Shown here one piece after another: positions 1 through 8,285 of a DNA stretch of 64,000 nt; position 1 is the stretch's first letter, and each line of letters opens with the position of its first letter. Source of the DNA: an uncultured Alphaproteobacteria bacterium (lineage in GTDB: Bacteria > Pseudomonadota > Alphaproteobacteria > Caulobacterales > Hyphomonadaceae); assembly GCA_903831255.1 (NCBI GenBank), contig CAIKWZ010000015.1, positions 19,097-83,096 of the forward strand, in the 5' to 3' direction. The notes beneath the pieces were generated by a model. That model made no database searches and was not told where the DNA came from. It saw only the letters and a list, made by a program, of their open reading frames with translations. The translations under genes and the position numbers were made by a program.

Positions 1-25
1 CCGCCCGCCTGAAAACAGGAACACA

Positions 26-277
26 ATGTCTCCGGCCCTGACCGGGTCGGAGACGCCTCAGCCGATCGCGTATCCGAGCCCGAACCTCACGAAACGGGGG
101 CGCGAATGCCTGAGCCTCAGGGGCCATGGCGCAATCGGGGGTGAAATCTCCGACCGCCTGTGCATCGACGTTTCAACCGTGTGCGGACATCTCGACCAGG
201 CCAAACTCAGACTCGGTACGAAATCCCGCGAGTGCGCAGACAATCCTGGCGCGGCAGCACGGCGGATCACACAATGA
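26..277 (+). pseudogene. LuxR-type HTH remnant
   Basis: The 83-codon reading frame carries one recognisable region at about residues 22-72. The stretches LTKRGRECLSL, EISDRLCIDVSTVCGHL and KLRLGTKSRE follow the order of a LuxR-type C-terminal helix-turn-helix (LTxRExECL, EIAxxLxISxxTVxxHL, KLGxxSR). No receiver or ligand-binding domain precedes it, and several usually conserved helix residues are changed. I read it as a decayed C-terminal fragment of a DNA-binding regulator, although a stand-alone small HTH protein is possible. Its first codons overlap one copy of a 34-bp repeat, and its stop overlaps a short membrane-peptide frame as ATGA. Confidence 0.4.
31..64 (+). repeat. 34-bp direct repeat, copy 1
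   Basis: These 34 bases recur at 1929-1962 in the same orientation with one mismatch (T at 39 against A at 1937). Both copies encode TGSETPQP in a forward frame. The pair brackets the LuxR remnant, the first VapBC module and an IS256-type remnant. Confidence 0.75.
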
Positions 278-366
278 GGCGGCGAACTCTTCGGATTGGG
301 TTGGCGCTCGTTAGCGTTGCGCTGACCGCCGCCTCGCTTCTGCCGCTCCGGGCGCTCTTCGGCTGA
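274..366 (+). CDS. Possible 30-residue membrane peptide
   Basis: The ATG overlaps the stop of the LuxR-type remnant (ATGA). The peptide begins MRRRTLR and continues with about 20 hydrophobic residues, so it could be a single membrane helix or a cut-off signal peptide. No homologue is recognised and it may simply be part of the decayed region. Confidence 0.2.
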   Translation: MRRRTLRIGLALVSVALTAASLLPLRALFG

Positions 367-823
367 AGCTTCCCAGCCTTCAGACCAGCCAGACCCCAGC
401 GGACTCTCCCCCGCAGGTGGACGAGGAGCGACGGGCTTGCGGTCGAACCGTCACGTGAACGACGCACCGCCTTGTGTGATCGCGGCGTTCTCAAAGGCGG
501 GCGTCTGCTGATGAAAAGCGTCGCCGGCGCTTCTGGGGACGAGGCTAGCCGTGAGCGCGGACGTTCGGACCAATGGACGTCTTGCAGCCAAGGCTCGGCT
601 GACGAGTTCATCCGGAGCGCCGTTGCCGTCCTGGAGCGGTTGCCAACGGCTTGGGCCGCAGGACATTCTCCGTCTCGATCAGGCGGATGGCTCGTTCGAC
701 GGGCGCTATATCGGCATCAAGGGCGCGGACGACATCGTCGTCCCGCTCGCTCCGCTATTGCCTCTCGGGGTCGGACGGAGCCGAAAGTAGGCGCTCCATA
801 ACCTGCTATTTGCCCATCGAGAA
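367..823. other. No recognisable gene
   Basis: Several overlapping frames of 60-110 codons are open here, as expected for high-GC DNA. None shows a recognisable motif, a good ribosome binding site or a consistent frame. I see nothing functional before the vapBC operator. Confidence 0.4.
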
Positions 824-845
824 GGCATATGCTACGACATATGCC
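824..845. promoter_or_regulatory. vapBC (first) operator
   Basis: A perfect inverted repeat, GGCATATG - 6 bases - CATATGCC, ends 17 bases before the GTG start of the antitoxin gene. Antitoxins of the AbrB/MazE class normally bind such palindromes to repress their own operon. Confidence 0.7.
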
Positions 846-862
846 ATACCGAAGGGTGATCC

Positions 863-1096
863 GTGACTGCCGAACGCAAGGTGAAGATCTTCAGGAACGG
901 CCGCAATCAGGCGGTCCGCATTCCCCGGGAGTTCGAGCTTCCGGGGGAAGACGCGGTCATGCGCAAGGAAGGCGAGCGGCTCGTCATCGAGCCCGCCGCG
1001 CCCCAATCGCTATTGGCTTTGCTCAAGACCCTAAAACCGATCGACGAGGACTTCGCGCCGATCCCTGACCCGGCGCCGGAGCCCGTCGAGCTATGA
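863..1096 (+). CDS. vapB: VapB antitoxin, AbrB/MazE fold
   Basis: This 77-residue protein has an N-terminal swapped-hairpin AbrB-type DNA-binding domain at about residues 1-47, seen in VKIFRNGRNQAVRIPREF and the later strand GERLVIEP. An acidic, proline-rich tail follows that would wrap the toxin. The GTG start at 863 is chosen because GAAGGG lies 6 bases upstream and the protein then begins exactly at the domain. Its stop overlaps the vapC start (ATGA), so the two are translationally coupled. By family it neutralises VapC and represses the operon through the palindrome at 824-845. Confidence 0.88.
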   Translation: MTAERKVKIFRNGRNQAVRIPREFELPGEDAVMRKEGERLVIEPAAPQSLLALLKTLKPIDEDFAPIPDPAPEPVEL

Positions 1097-1497
1097 CCGC
1101 GCGCTTTCTGCTCGACACCAACATTGTCTCCGACCTCGTGCGCCACCCGCAGGGACGCGCGGCGGCAAGGATCGCCGAGCTGGGCGAGGATGCAGTTGCA
1201 ACAAGCATCATCGTCGCCGCCGAGCTTCGTTACGGCGCCGCAAAAAAAGGATCGGCGCGGCTCGCAACCCAACTTGAAACAATCCTGGGCGCGCTGGAAG
1301 TCATCCCCTTTGATGCGCCGACGGACGCGATCTATGGAAATGCGCGCGTCGCGCTGGAGGCGGCAGGAACTCCAATTGGAGGGAATGACCTTTTGATCGC
1401 CGCGCAGGCGCTGGCGTTGGATATGGTTGTTGTGACAAACAATGAGCGTGAGTTCGCGCGTGTTGCTGGGTTGAAGATCGAAAATTGGCTCGGGTAG
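1093..1497 (+). CDS. vapC: VapC toxin, PIN-domain ribonuclease
   Basis: A full-length PIN domain of 134 residues. The acidic residues expected to bind Mg2+ are visible: D8 in FLLDTNIVS, E44 in IVAAELRYG and D99 in GGNDLLIAAQA, followed by the VVTNNEREF segment near the C-terminus. VapC toxins cut RNA, often tRNA or rRNA, when freed from VapB. Length and motif spacing are normal, with no sign of damage. The gene sits with its antitoxin between two direct repeats and beside an IS256-type remnant, which suggests that the module was acquired. Confidence 0.9.
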   Translation: MTARFLLDTNIVSDLVRHPQGRAAARIAELGEDAVATSIIVAAELRYGAAKKGSARLATQLETILGALEVIPFDAPTDAIYGNARVALEAAGTPIGGNDLLIAAQALALDMVVVTNNEREFARVAGLKIENWLG

Positions 1498-1683
1498 CCA
1501 TGTCTCGTTGCATGAACACACATCAAGCCCGTTCACACCAGGAGCCTTTGACAGGCCAGGCGCTTACGCGCTCTTTCGCGTTGGCTGGGCAAGACCATCT
1601 GATATCTTGTGCTCTGACGCCCTTTATCAGACTGTCCGGAAGCAGTCGTCGATCATGACGACGAGCTGACGTCTGACAGCGCG

Positions 1684-1925
1684 CTATTCACGCACGGAGC
1701 GCTGCCACTCAATCAAAGTCGCATTCAGCTCCAGATCAACCAATTTCGCGGTCGCCTCATCGCCTGAACAATGACCCTGTGTTCGCCCAGCGCAACGGAT
1801 CTTCGGGTTCAAAACCTCGATGCCTTTGGTGGCGCAAATCACTCTGCGTCCCTCGGGCGGACGGTTGAGGAAGGGGACCACCTTCTTCCATGCCGGTCTC
1901 CAGCTCGGCGCGATCGTGGGCTGAC
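1684..1925 (-). pseudogene. IS256-type transposase C-terminal remnant
   Basis: Reading leftward from about 1925, the frame gives SWRPAWKKVVPFLNRPPEG, then RRVICATKGIEVLNPKIR and a TRGHC-like segment. These match the order of the C-terminal part of IS256-family transposases (W..v.PFf.fPpevRR.IytTNaIEslN..iR...K.rGhF). Key residues have drifted (TN to TK, SLN to VLN), and the catalytic DDE region upstream is absent. It is therefore a decayed fragment, ending a few bases from the second copy of the 34-bp repeat. Confidence 0.6.
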
Positions 1926-1928
1926 GCC

Positions 1929-1962
1929 TCCGGCCCAGACCGGGTCGGAGACGCCTCAGCCG
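1929..1962 (+). repeat. 34-bp direct repeat, copy 2
   Basis: Thirty-three of 34 bases equal 31-64 in the same orientation. This copy overlaps the last codons of the leftward VOC gene, so it is probably the resident sequence and copy 1 the duplicated one, or the reverse. Confidence 0.75.
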
Positions 1963-3011
1963 CTGGCGAGCCGCCCAAGCGGAACTGCCGAATAGGGCGA
2001 AGAGGTATCGACCTGAAGGAAGCCCAGGAGATTGCCGTCGGGGTCCCGGCCGAACGACATGATGCCGGCGTCGATGGTCTTTGCATCCGAGACGAGCTCT
2101 CCGCCCGCCTCGACCAGTTTCTTCGCGGCGAGAGCGGCATCCGAGACGTCCAGAACGATCATGTTGTAGCCGAGCGCCTGGACTGGACGCGCCGTGACCG
2201 GAGCGGACGTCGGATGATTGAGATATTCCCAGATCTCAAGCTCGAGATTGCCTAGATTGTACCAGGCGACGTCGAGCTTCACATTGTCGAGGTCGGCGGT
2301 CGTATCGAGCGTCTTGTTGACCAGATTAGAGCGCCGCTCACGGGGATCTCGTCCCAAAACGTGCGTATAGAATGCAACCGTCCGGTCGATATCCCGCACG
2401 CAGATCGCCACATGACGCATCCGATAGGACCAGGGCAGGCCTTCCGCCATGATCTGTTCGACCTCCAGCATGGTGCCGTCCGCATCTCGGGCATATCCGT
2501 AGAGAACCGGCACATCCGGGCGAAGCTGTACGAGGTCGCCCGTGCGAGAAACGGGCTTTGCGCCGGCCGCGACAAACTTGCCCCAGAGATTCCGATCGAG
2601 CGGAGACTGATGGCAGACATGGGTGATGCCCGGCCCCTGAACCGGCACCACACCCGCCTCCCTCGCCGCGCGGGACGGCATGGAAAACTCCATCAGACGG
2701 ATCTGACCCGTCGCTCCGCGCAGCAGCCTCGAACGCAGAGGCAGGCTCATCTTCTCAACCACATAGAAATGTCGGCCGCCTTGGAAGCCGCCCTCTGCAA
2801 CCGCCTCAAGCCCGCCGGTGGACGTATAATAGGCCGTGGCGGCTTCAAGGTTGCTGACGGACTGGCCGATATAGGCAATCCCCCGAACCAGCGGTCCTGC
2901 CTCGGTCGCAGCGACAGGCGGCGCCGGTTCAGCGCTCACGCCCGCCCCGATCGACGCGAGGCCTGCGCCTGTCGCTCCAAGAAGAAACGCCCGTCGCGTG
3001 TCCGCCATCAT
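1956..3011 (-). CDS. TAT-exported VOC-family (glyoxalase-like) protein
   Basis: The 351-residue protein starts with a twin-arginine signal (MMADTRRAFLLG followed by a hydrophobic stretch ending near ...SAEPA). Two vicinal-oxygen-chelate domains follow: about residues 40-185, beginning RGIAYIGQSVSNLEAA and including GITHVCHQS, and about 190-335, beginning MRHVAICVRDIDRTVAFY with DPDGNLLGF near its end. This pairing is found in dioxygenases and glyoxalase-like enzymes that bind a metal, but the substrate cannot be read from sequence. GGGGAG precedes the start. It lies 33 bases after the quinohemoprotein gene in the same direction, so they probably form one transcript and act on the same periplasmic compound. 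Confidence 0.75.
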   Translation of the reverse strand: MMADTRRAFLLGATGAGLASIGAGVSAEPAPPVAATEAGPLVRGIAYIGQSVSNLEAATAYYTSTGGLEAVAEGGFQGGRHFYVVEKMSLPLRSRLLRGATGQIRLMEFSMPSRAAREAGVVPVQGPGITHVCHQSPLDRNLWGKFVAAGAKPVSRTGDLVQLRPDVPVLYGYARDADGTMLEVEQIMAEGLPWSYRMRHVAICVRDIDRTVAFYTHVLGRDPRERRSNLVNKTLDTTADLDNVKLDVAWYNLGNLELEIWEYLNHPTSAPVTARPVQALGYNMIVLDVSDAALAAKKLVEAGGELVSDAKTIDAGIMSFGRDPDGNLLGFLQVDTSSPYSAVPLGRLASG

Positions 3012-3044
3012 GTCGACATCTCCCCTGACTTACCCTCATCACCT

Positions 3045-4973
3045 TCAGTCCGCGCTGAAGGCAAGCAGCAGATTACCAGCCTTCTGGCCGAACCGGTCAT
3101 ATCCTGAAACTGCATAGACGGCATCGCCCGCAACCACGGGACCGGCTGAATCAATTCCTCCCCCCGCCCCGCGCACGCCATTGACCGTCTCAAACTCCTT
3201 ATTGGTGTCGAACGTCCATAGGACGCGCCCGTCGGAGGCGGCGAACGCACGAAGCTGACCATCGAGGGAGGCGCCGAAGATCACGCCTGGCGCGAGGGTC
3301 GCCGGCGCAGACAATCCTGGCGAACACCTCCAGCTTGTCTCTCCACAGGTATTGGGCAGAACATTCGACCAGAGGATCCGTCCGGTCGCCAGATCGAGAG
3401 CATGGAGGCCAGACTGAGGCGGGAGATGAGCATCCTGCGGATAGGCCGTCAGATCCGACACCGGCGCGTAAAGAACATTTGCGTCCGCGGTCATGCCCCA
3501 GTGCACCCCGCCCATGATGCCTCCGCGCCCGGGCTTCGCCTTCCAGACAACCGCGCCCTGACGATTCGGATCGAGAGCATAGACATAGCCCGACTTCTGA
3601 CCCGCAAGGACGAGACTTCCGCCGCCCGGGCGATCGACAAGAACCGGCGGCGCCCCGAAGTCGTAATCGGGTCCGGTATTGACCGGACAATTGGCGCCGT
3701 TCGCGCACGCTGCATTCCAGACATCCTGACCCAGCGCCTGAAAGCTCCACTCGATCCGGCCTGTGCCCATGTCGAGCGCCACGATCGAATCGCTCTTGTC
3801 GGAGGCAGGATGGGAATAGTTCTCGCCTGTCCCAACATAGATCCGGCGACGCGCAAGATCGAGCGTGGGCGAACCCCAGACGGGCGCGCCTGATGGACCG
3901 AACATCTCGGCGCCTTCGCGATTGAGACCCTGCCGCGTCGGGGCTTCCGAGACCATGTAGGTCTTCCACCGGACAGCGCCCGTGCCTGCCTCAAGCGCAG
4001 CGACCGCGCCCCTGAAGGTACAGCAGGGATACTTGCCGTCCATCGCCGCCACCACCTCGAGAGAGGAGATGGGAACGTAGAGAACGCCCTCATGGAGTCT
4101 CGGAGCGCCGGTGATGGTGGTTTGCGCATGCGCCTCAGGCCGGACGCTCCAGAGGAGGCTGCGGGACTGGATATCGAGAGCGTGAACCCATCCGCCATAA
4201 TCCCCGAAATAGAGCCTCATAGCCTGTCCGGCGGCATCGGCCTCGACGATGAGGGAGGAGCGGATCTCACGCTCCGTCGCAAGGCTCCAGCGTATGCAGC
4301 CTGTCTTCGCATTCAGCGCATAGACCACCCCGAACTGGTCGGCAGTGAACAGAGTGTCTCCCGCAATCGTCGGCTGGACACGGGCGCGCGAAGCGTTGGG
4401 AAAGGCGAAGACCCATTTAAGACTGAGCCGCGCGGCGGTCTCAACCCCGAGGGAGGTTGTCTCACGCCCGACAGCGCGGGTGTTGCGGGAAGACATGCCC
4501 CAGTCGGACACGAGCACAGGCCCAAGGCGTCCCGTCTCACCCGCCGGACAGAGACCAGCCTGGGTCACGCCCTGAGCCGGCGCGTTCGCCTCCGCCCTCG
4601 AAAGATAGCGCGCCACCGCCTGGCGCTCATCCGGGCTCAGCCCCGACGCCTGGACGCGCATCACGCCCTGCTCCATCGAGCTCACGATGCGGGACGCCGG
4701 AAGCGCCGTCAGCGCCGCCCGCAAGGGCGCCTGCGAGGCCCCGCCGTCATGACAGGAGGCGCAGGCTCGCTTGTAAACAGCCTCGCCCGCATCTGCGCTC
4801 ACCTGAACGATTGCCACCCCGGCGGATGCGCTCTCCGGCATGGCCTGGGATGAAGGGGGTGTGGAGGAAACGCACCCTCCGAGAACAAGAAGAGCGCCCC
4901 AGAGACCCGCCAGCGAGAATGATGCGCCCGTTCTGCGGCTGGAAACGTCCCCAGAGATCTGAAACCGGATCAT
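3045..4973 (-). CDS. Quinohemoprotein dehydrogenase lipoprotein, PVA-dehydrogenase-like
   Basis: From the ATG at 4973 (AGGAGG 5 bases upstream) the protein is 642 residues; an upstream in-frame ATG would give an unlikely 26-residue leader. A lipobox LGGC places the lipidated Cys at 34. A c-type haem site CASCH (71-75) lies in an N-terminal cytochrome domain. From about residue 130 a PQQ-type beta-propeller follows with repeats such as LYALDPNRQG and VGTGENY. It includes an adjacent cysteine pair in KYPCCTFRG, typical of PQQ dehydrogenases. The haem-first layout resembles polyvinyl-alcohol dehydrogenases, but the substrate is inferred. It probably oxidises an alcohol in the periplasm and passes electrons through its own haem. 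The divergent tetR gene is the likely local regulator. Confidence 0.75.
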   Translation of the reverse strand: MIRFQISGDVSSRRTGASFSLAGLWGALLVLGGCVSSTPPSSQAMPESASAGVAIVQVSADAGEAVYKRACASCHDGGASQAPLRAALTALPASRIVSSMEQGVMRVQASGLSPDERQAVARYLSRAEANAPAQGVTQAGLCPAGETGRLGPVLVSDWGMSSRNTRAVGRETTSLGVETAARLSLKWVFAFPNASRARVQPTIAGDTLFTADQFGVVYALNAKTGCIRWSLATEREIRSSLIVEADAAGQAMRLYFGDYGGWVHALDIQSRSLLWSVRPEAHAQTTITGAPRLHEGVLYVPISSLEVVAAMDGKYPCCTFRGAVAALEAGTGAVRWKTYMVSEAPTRQGLNREGAEMFGPSGAPVWGSPTLDLARRRIYVGTGENYSHPASDKSDSIVALDMGTGRIEWSFQALGQDVWNAACANGANCPVNTGPDYDFGAPPVLVDRPGGGSLVLAGQKSGYVYALDPNRQGAVVWKAKPGRGGIMGGVHWGMTADANVLYAPVSDLTAYPQDAHLPPQSGLHALDLATGRILWSNVLPNTCGETSWRCSPGLSAPATLAPGVIFGASLDGQLRAFAASDGRVLWTFDTNKEFETVNGVRGAGGGIDSAGPVVAGDAVYAVSGYDRFGQKAGNLLLAFSAD

Positions 4974-5158
4974 CTCGCCTCCTCGGCCCTCACGAACCTG
5001 GCCCGTCCCCGTACACGACCGACTGTGGGTCATTACTGGACAGGAGGTCAATAGAGACGCAGAGAATGACGCAGATGACTTGACCTTAAGGCCAGAGCGC
5101 TCTTGATAGATGACGCCCGCTCCATGCGAGCCGCCGATGATGAGGACCGATATCCTTG

Positions 5159-5839
5159 ATGGCCCAGCGCCCCGTCACCCAGCGCCCCGTCACTGAGCGC
5201 CCCGTCACACGGACACGCACCCGCCTCTCTCCGGAGATCCGGCGCGAACAGATCCTCGACCATGCCGGTCGCATCGTTGCGACCGACGGACTGACCGGGG
5301 TCAGCATGGAACGCATTGCGCGCGAGGCCGGGATTTCGAAGGCGCTCATCTACGCCTACTTCTCGAACCAGACCGTCCTGCTCAAAGACCTGCTGCGACG
5401 CGATCTCGAGCGCATCCAGACAGAGCAGATGACGGCGGCGACATCGGCCAGGACGTTTCCGGAACTCGTCCGGAACACGACCCATGTCGCCCTTCTTGAG
5501 GCCGAACGACGCGGAGGCCTGATCAGCCAGCTACTGGGCGAACCCTCTCTCGACACGGTGCGGACGCACCGCCACGCCTCGAACGTCCGCTATCTCGCCC
5601 GGCGCATCGCTGAGGAGTTCGGGGTTTCAATGCCTGACGCCCTCGCCCTGACCGAGATCGGCCTAGGCCTGACGAGGGCGGCCGGCGAACTCATCCGCCG
5701 GTCGGGAGCGCGTCGGGAGGATATTGAAGACATGACCGTCGAGATGATCATCGGCGCAGTCCGCTCGGGCGCCGCTCAGCGCCGCAGGCGCGAAAAAGCC
5801 GTCCCGCCCGCACGCAGGCGCAGGACGAAAGGCTTTTAG
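5159..5839 (+). CDS. TetR-family transcriptional regulator
   Basis: A 226-residue regulator with the usual N-terminal HTH at about residues 24-70 (REQILDHAGRIVATDG, then MERIAREAGISKALIYAYF), followed by an alpha-helical ligand domain. The ATG at 5159 is preferred over a TTG three bases upstream, and the ribosome site is weak. Before the HTH lies a repeat-coded leader in which RPVT occurs three times, caused by tandem 15-bp DNA repeats; a basic tail (RRRREK, RRRRTKGF) closes the protein. It diverges from the quinohemoprotein/VOC pair and heads the SDR-hydrolase genes, so it probably controls this catabolic block. Confidence 0.85.
   Translation: MAQRPVTQRPVTERPVTRTRTRLSPEIRREQILDHAGRIVATDGLTGVSMERIAREAGISKALIYAYFSNQTVLLKDLLRRDLERIQTEQMTAATSARTFPELVRNTTHVALLEAERRGGLISQLLGEPSLDTVRTHRHASNVRYLARRIAEEFGVSMPDALALTEIGLGLTRAAGELIRRSGARREDIEDMTVEMIIGAVRSGAAQRRRREKAVPPARRRRTKGF
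5166..5208 (+). repeat. Three tandem 15-bp repeats inside tetR
   Basis: The 13-mer AGCGCCCCGTCAC occurs at 5166, 5181 and 5196, exactly 15 bases apart and in frame, giving a repeated RPVT peptide before the HTH domain. Confidence 0.85.
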
Positions 5840-5903
5840 ATACCCTCCCGCAATCCGACCCTCACACACTGCGCCTCAACCCATCCTCGTCAGGAACCAG
5901 CTC

Positions 5904-6671
5904 ATGGACCTTCAGCTTTCCGGAAAACGCGTCGTCATCACCGGCGCCACCCGCGGCATCGGGCGGGCCATCGCCGAACGGCTGGCTGAGGAAGGCGCCT
6001 CGATCGGATTTTGCGCCCGGACACCCGAGGCGGTGAAGGAAACAGAGACATCCCTGCGCGCGCGCGGGGTCCAGGCGTTCGGAGAGGCTCTCGATGTTCG
6101 CGACGCATCGGCGTTCAACGCCTGGTTTTCCCGCGTCGTCGATCAGCTGGGCGGTCTCGACATCGCCATCAGCAATGTCTCAACCCGTCCGACGCTCCAG
6201 GGCGAAGCAGGCTGGCGCGAAGCGTTCGAGACCGACTTCCTGCAACATGTGCGCTTCTCCGATCTGGCCCTGCCGAACCTCAAATCAGGAGAGAGCCCCA
6301 GCCTCCTCTTCGTCTCCTCCATCGCCTCGGTCCTGACCACCCTGCCGCCCGGGGAGGACGGCTATGGAACCATGAAGGCGGCCCTTCTGTCTCTGACCGG
6401 CCAGCTGGCCGCGAAGTGCGGATCGCGCAACATCCGCGTGAACGCCGTCTCGCCCGGACCGATCTTCTTTGCCGGGGGCGTGTGGGACCAGATCCGGCAG
6501 GGCGCACCGGCGCTGTTCGAGCGCGCCGCCCAGTTCAGCGCGCTGGGACGCCACGGGCGGCCCGAAGAGGTCGCTGACGCCGTCGCCTTCCTGGTCAGCC
6601 CCAGAGCCTCCTATATCACCGGCGCCAATCTCCGTATCGACGGCGGCGCGCTCAAGACTGTGAACTTCTGA
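5904..6671 (+). CDS. Short-chain dehydrogenase/reductase
   Basis: A classical 255-residue SDR with a Rossmann fold. The NAD(P)-binding motif TGATRGIG is at 13-20, the catalytic Tyr and Lys are in YGTMK (Y154, K158) and the catalytic Ser is in FVSSIAS (138/139). The usual NNAG turn is replaced by SNVS. The C-terminus ITGANLRIDGG is typical of the FabG-like group. It starts 64 bases after tetR and is followed 40 bases later by an alpha/beta hydrolase, all in one direction. It most likely oxidises or reduces an intermediate of the compound handled by the divergent quinohemoprotein. The substrate is unknown. Confidence 0.85.
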   Translation: MDLQLSGKRVVITGATRGIGRAIAERLAEEGASIGFCARTPEAVKETETSLRARGVQAFGEALDVRDASAFNAWFSRVVDQLGGLDIAISNVSTRPTLQGEAGWREAFETDFLQHVRFSDLALPNLKSGESPSLLFVSSIASVLTTLPPGEDGYGTMKAALLSLTGQLAAKCGSRNIRVNAVSPGPIFFAGGVWDQIRQGAPALFERAAQFSALGRHGRPEEVADAVAFLVSPRASYITGANLRIDGGALKTVNF

Positions 6672-6711
6672 CACGCAGGCGACCTCTCCTCCATTAGAAG
6701 GACACCTTCCG

Positions 6712-7668
6712 ATGATCCAGATCCGCGCTGCAGCCCTGCCTCTGGTTTTGCTCCTCTCGACGGGAGCGATGGCGCCGTCCTGGGTCAGCGAGGCGGAGGC
6801 GCAGGCAGCCTCCCCCGCCCCCGCAAAGGCGGCGGACAGCCGGTATGCAACCGCCCCGGACGGGGTGAAGATCCATTACACCGCCACCGGCGAAGGGCCT
6901 CTGGTGGTGATGATCCACGGCTTTCCCGATTATGCCGGCACCTGGTCGAAACTGATCCCCGCCCTCAGCGACAATTACCGGACCGTCGCGATCGACACCC
7001 GCGGCTACAATTATTCGGACAAACCGACGGATGTGGACAGCTACAGACGCGACCGTCTCGTGGCCGATGTGGAGGCCGTCATCCGTGCCGAGGGGCGCAC
7101 GAAAGCTACCGTGATCGGTCACGACTTCGGAGCCTTCATCGCCTGGTTCTTCGCCTTCGATCGTCCGGAGATGACCGCCTCTCTTGTGATCCTGTCCGTT
7201 CCTCATCCGGCGAACTTCGCCAACGAGCTGGCGACCAATCCCGAACAGATGCGCAACAGCCAGTACGCCCTCGCCCTTCAGGCGGAGGGATCCGAGCGCG
7301 CCCTGAGCGCAGAGCGCTTCGCCGCCGGCCGCACAGACCCTGTCGAACGGCAGGCCTATCTCGAGGCGCTGAAGCGGTCGGATTTTCGGGCCATGACGAA
7401 CTATTATCGGGCAAACTTCCCCATCGGCCCCAACGCGCCGAAGCCAGGCGAGCCGCCGGCTCAGTTCCCGCCGGTGACGGCGCCGGTCCTGGTGATCCAC
7501 GGGGTGAAGGATCCCTATCTTCTCGCCTCAGGACATTCCCGCAGCTGGGAGCGCATCAGCCGCGACAGCACCTTCCTGATGATCCCGGACGCCGATCACA
7601 ACGTCCATCTCGACGCGCCAGCCCTTGTGAACAGAACGATCCGCGACTGGCTCGACGCCAGACGGTAA
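6712..7668 (+). CDS. Exported alpha/beta hydrolase, epoxide-hydrolase-like
   Basis: The 318-residue protein starts with a cleavable signal peptide (hydrophobic core to about residue 20, cleavage near EAQA-ASP). The alpha/beta-hydrolase core shows HGFP at 69-72 for the oxyanion hole, a nucleophile elbow GHDFG with Asp138 instead of Ser, and a catalytic His at 296 in DADHNVHL. An Asp nucleophile with HGFP is the pattern of soluble epoxide hydrolases and haloalkane or haloacetate dehalogenases, so carboxylester hydrolysis is less likely. It is the last gene of the tetR-SDR transcript and acts in the periplasm. Which bond it breaks cannot be decided here. Confidence 0.8.
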   Translation: MIQIRAAALPLVLLLSTGAMAPSWVSEAEAQAASPAPAKAADSRYATAPDGVKIHYTATGEGPLVVMIHGFPDYAGTWSKLIPALSDNYRTVAIDTRGYNYSDKPTDVDSYRRDRLVADVEAVIRAEGRTKATVIGHDFGAFIAWFFAFDRPEMTASLVILSVPHPANFANELATNPEQMRNSQYALALQAEGSERALSAERFAAGRTDPVERQAYLEALKRSDFRAMTNYYRANFPIGPNAPKPGEPPAQFPPVTAPVLVIHGVKDPYLLASGHSRSWERISRDSTFLMIPDADHNVHLDAPALVNRTIRDWLDARR

Positions 7669-7850
7669 ACGCAAGGGAACTTCCCCGGATCCGAGGTCGG
7701 ACTGAGGCAGAAAAGCCGCCGGACGCCTCACGGTTTGCAGGAGATGGGACGCAAAAGAACCGAAAGTGAAGATCGCGCCTACTCCTGATGATCCGCGGCG
7801 CTTACGACCGCGGCGGCCACTCTACGACCGGTCTACGAGATTCAGCGAAC

Positions 7851-8285
7851 TCAGCAGGGGTCATCACCGCTTCCAGCTCCTTGAAGAAACCTCCTCAGGA
7901 ACCTCGTCGCCTTCGGCAAGGTCATACGATTTCGGACGTCCGCCTTATTTAACTGCACGCCTTCACCTGCGTACCTGTCATGTATGAGTGCCAGACTGTA
8001 CTGAGTCGCTGGATCGCCCTGCCCAGCGGCGAGATGATGCCAGCCGACGGCCTCGACCTATTGGAGACCATCTCTCTCCGGCACGCCCAGCCCTTCCCGG
8101 TTCACTAGCCCCATAATGGTTTGGGCGGCTGCGTAGTCCGTCTCTGCGGCGAGACAATACCAGAGCACAGCCTCGAGATGGTTCCGTGGCGCGCCCAGGC
8201 CCTCATGGAGCATACAACCCACGCTGCTCTGGGCCTCAGGATTGCTCAGCTCTGCGGCAAGGCGATGGGGCCGCACGGCCGCCAC
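7851..8285 (-). pseudogene. Sel1-repeat protein remnant with in-frame stop
   Basis: Reading leftward from a GTG at 8285, the frame gives Sel1-like repeats: EAQSSVGCMLHEGLGAPR, then EAVLWYCLAAETDYAAAQ and GLGVPERDG. A TAG at 8058-8060 interrupts it, but the same frame continues with VEAVGWHHLAAGQGDPATQ and YAGEGVQLNKA, which are again Sel1 units, to a TGA at 7851. Homology across the stop in the same frame shows a gene killed by a nonsense mutation. The N-terminal part is also missing. Intact Sel1 proteins mediate protein-protein contacts in signalling or the envelope. Confidence 0.6.
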
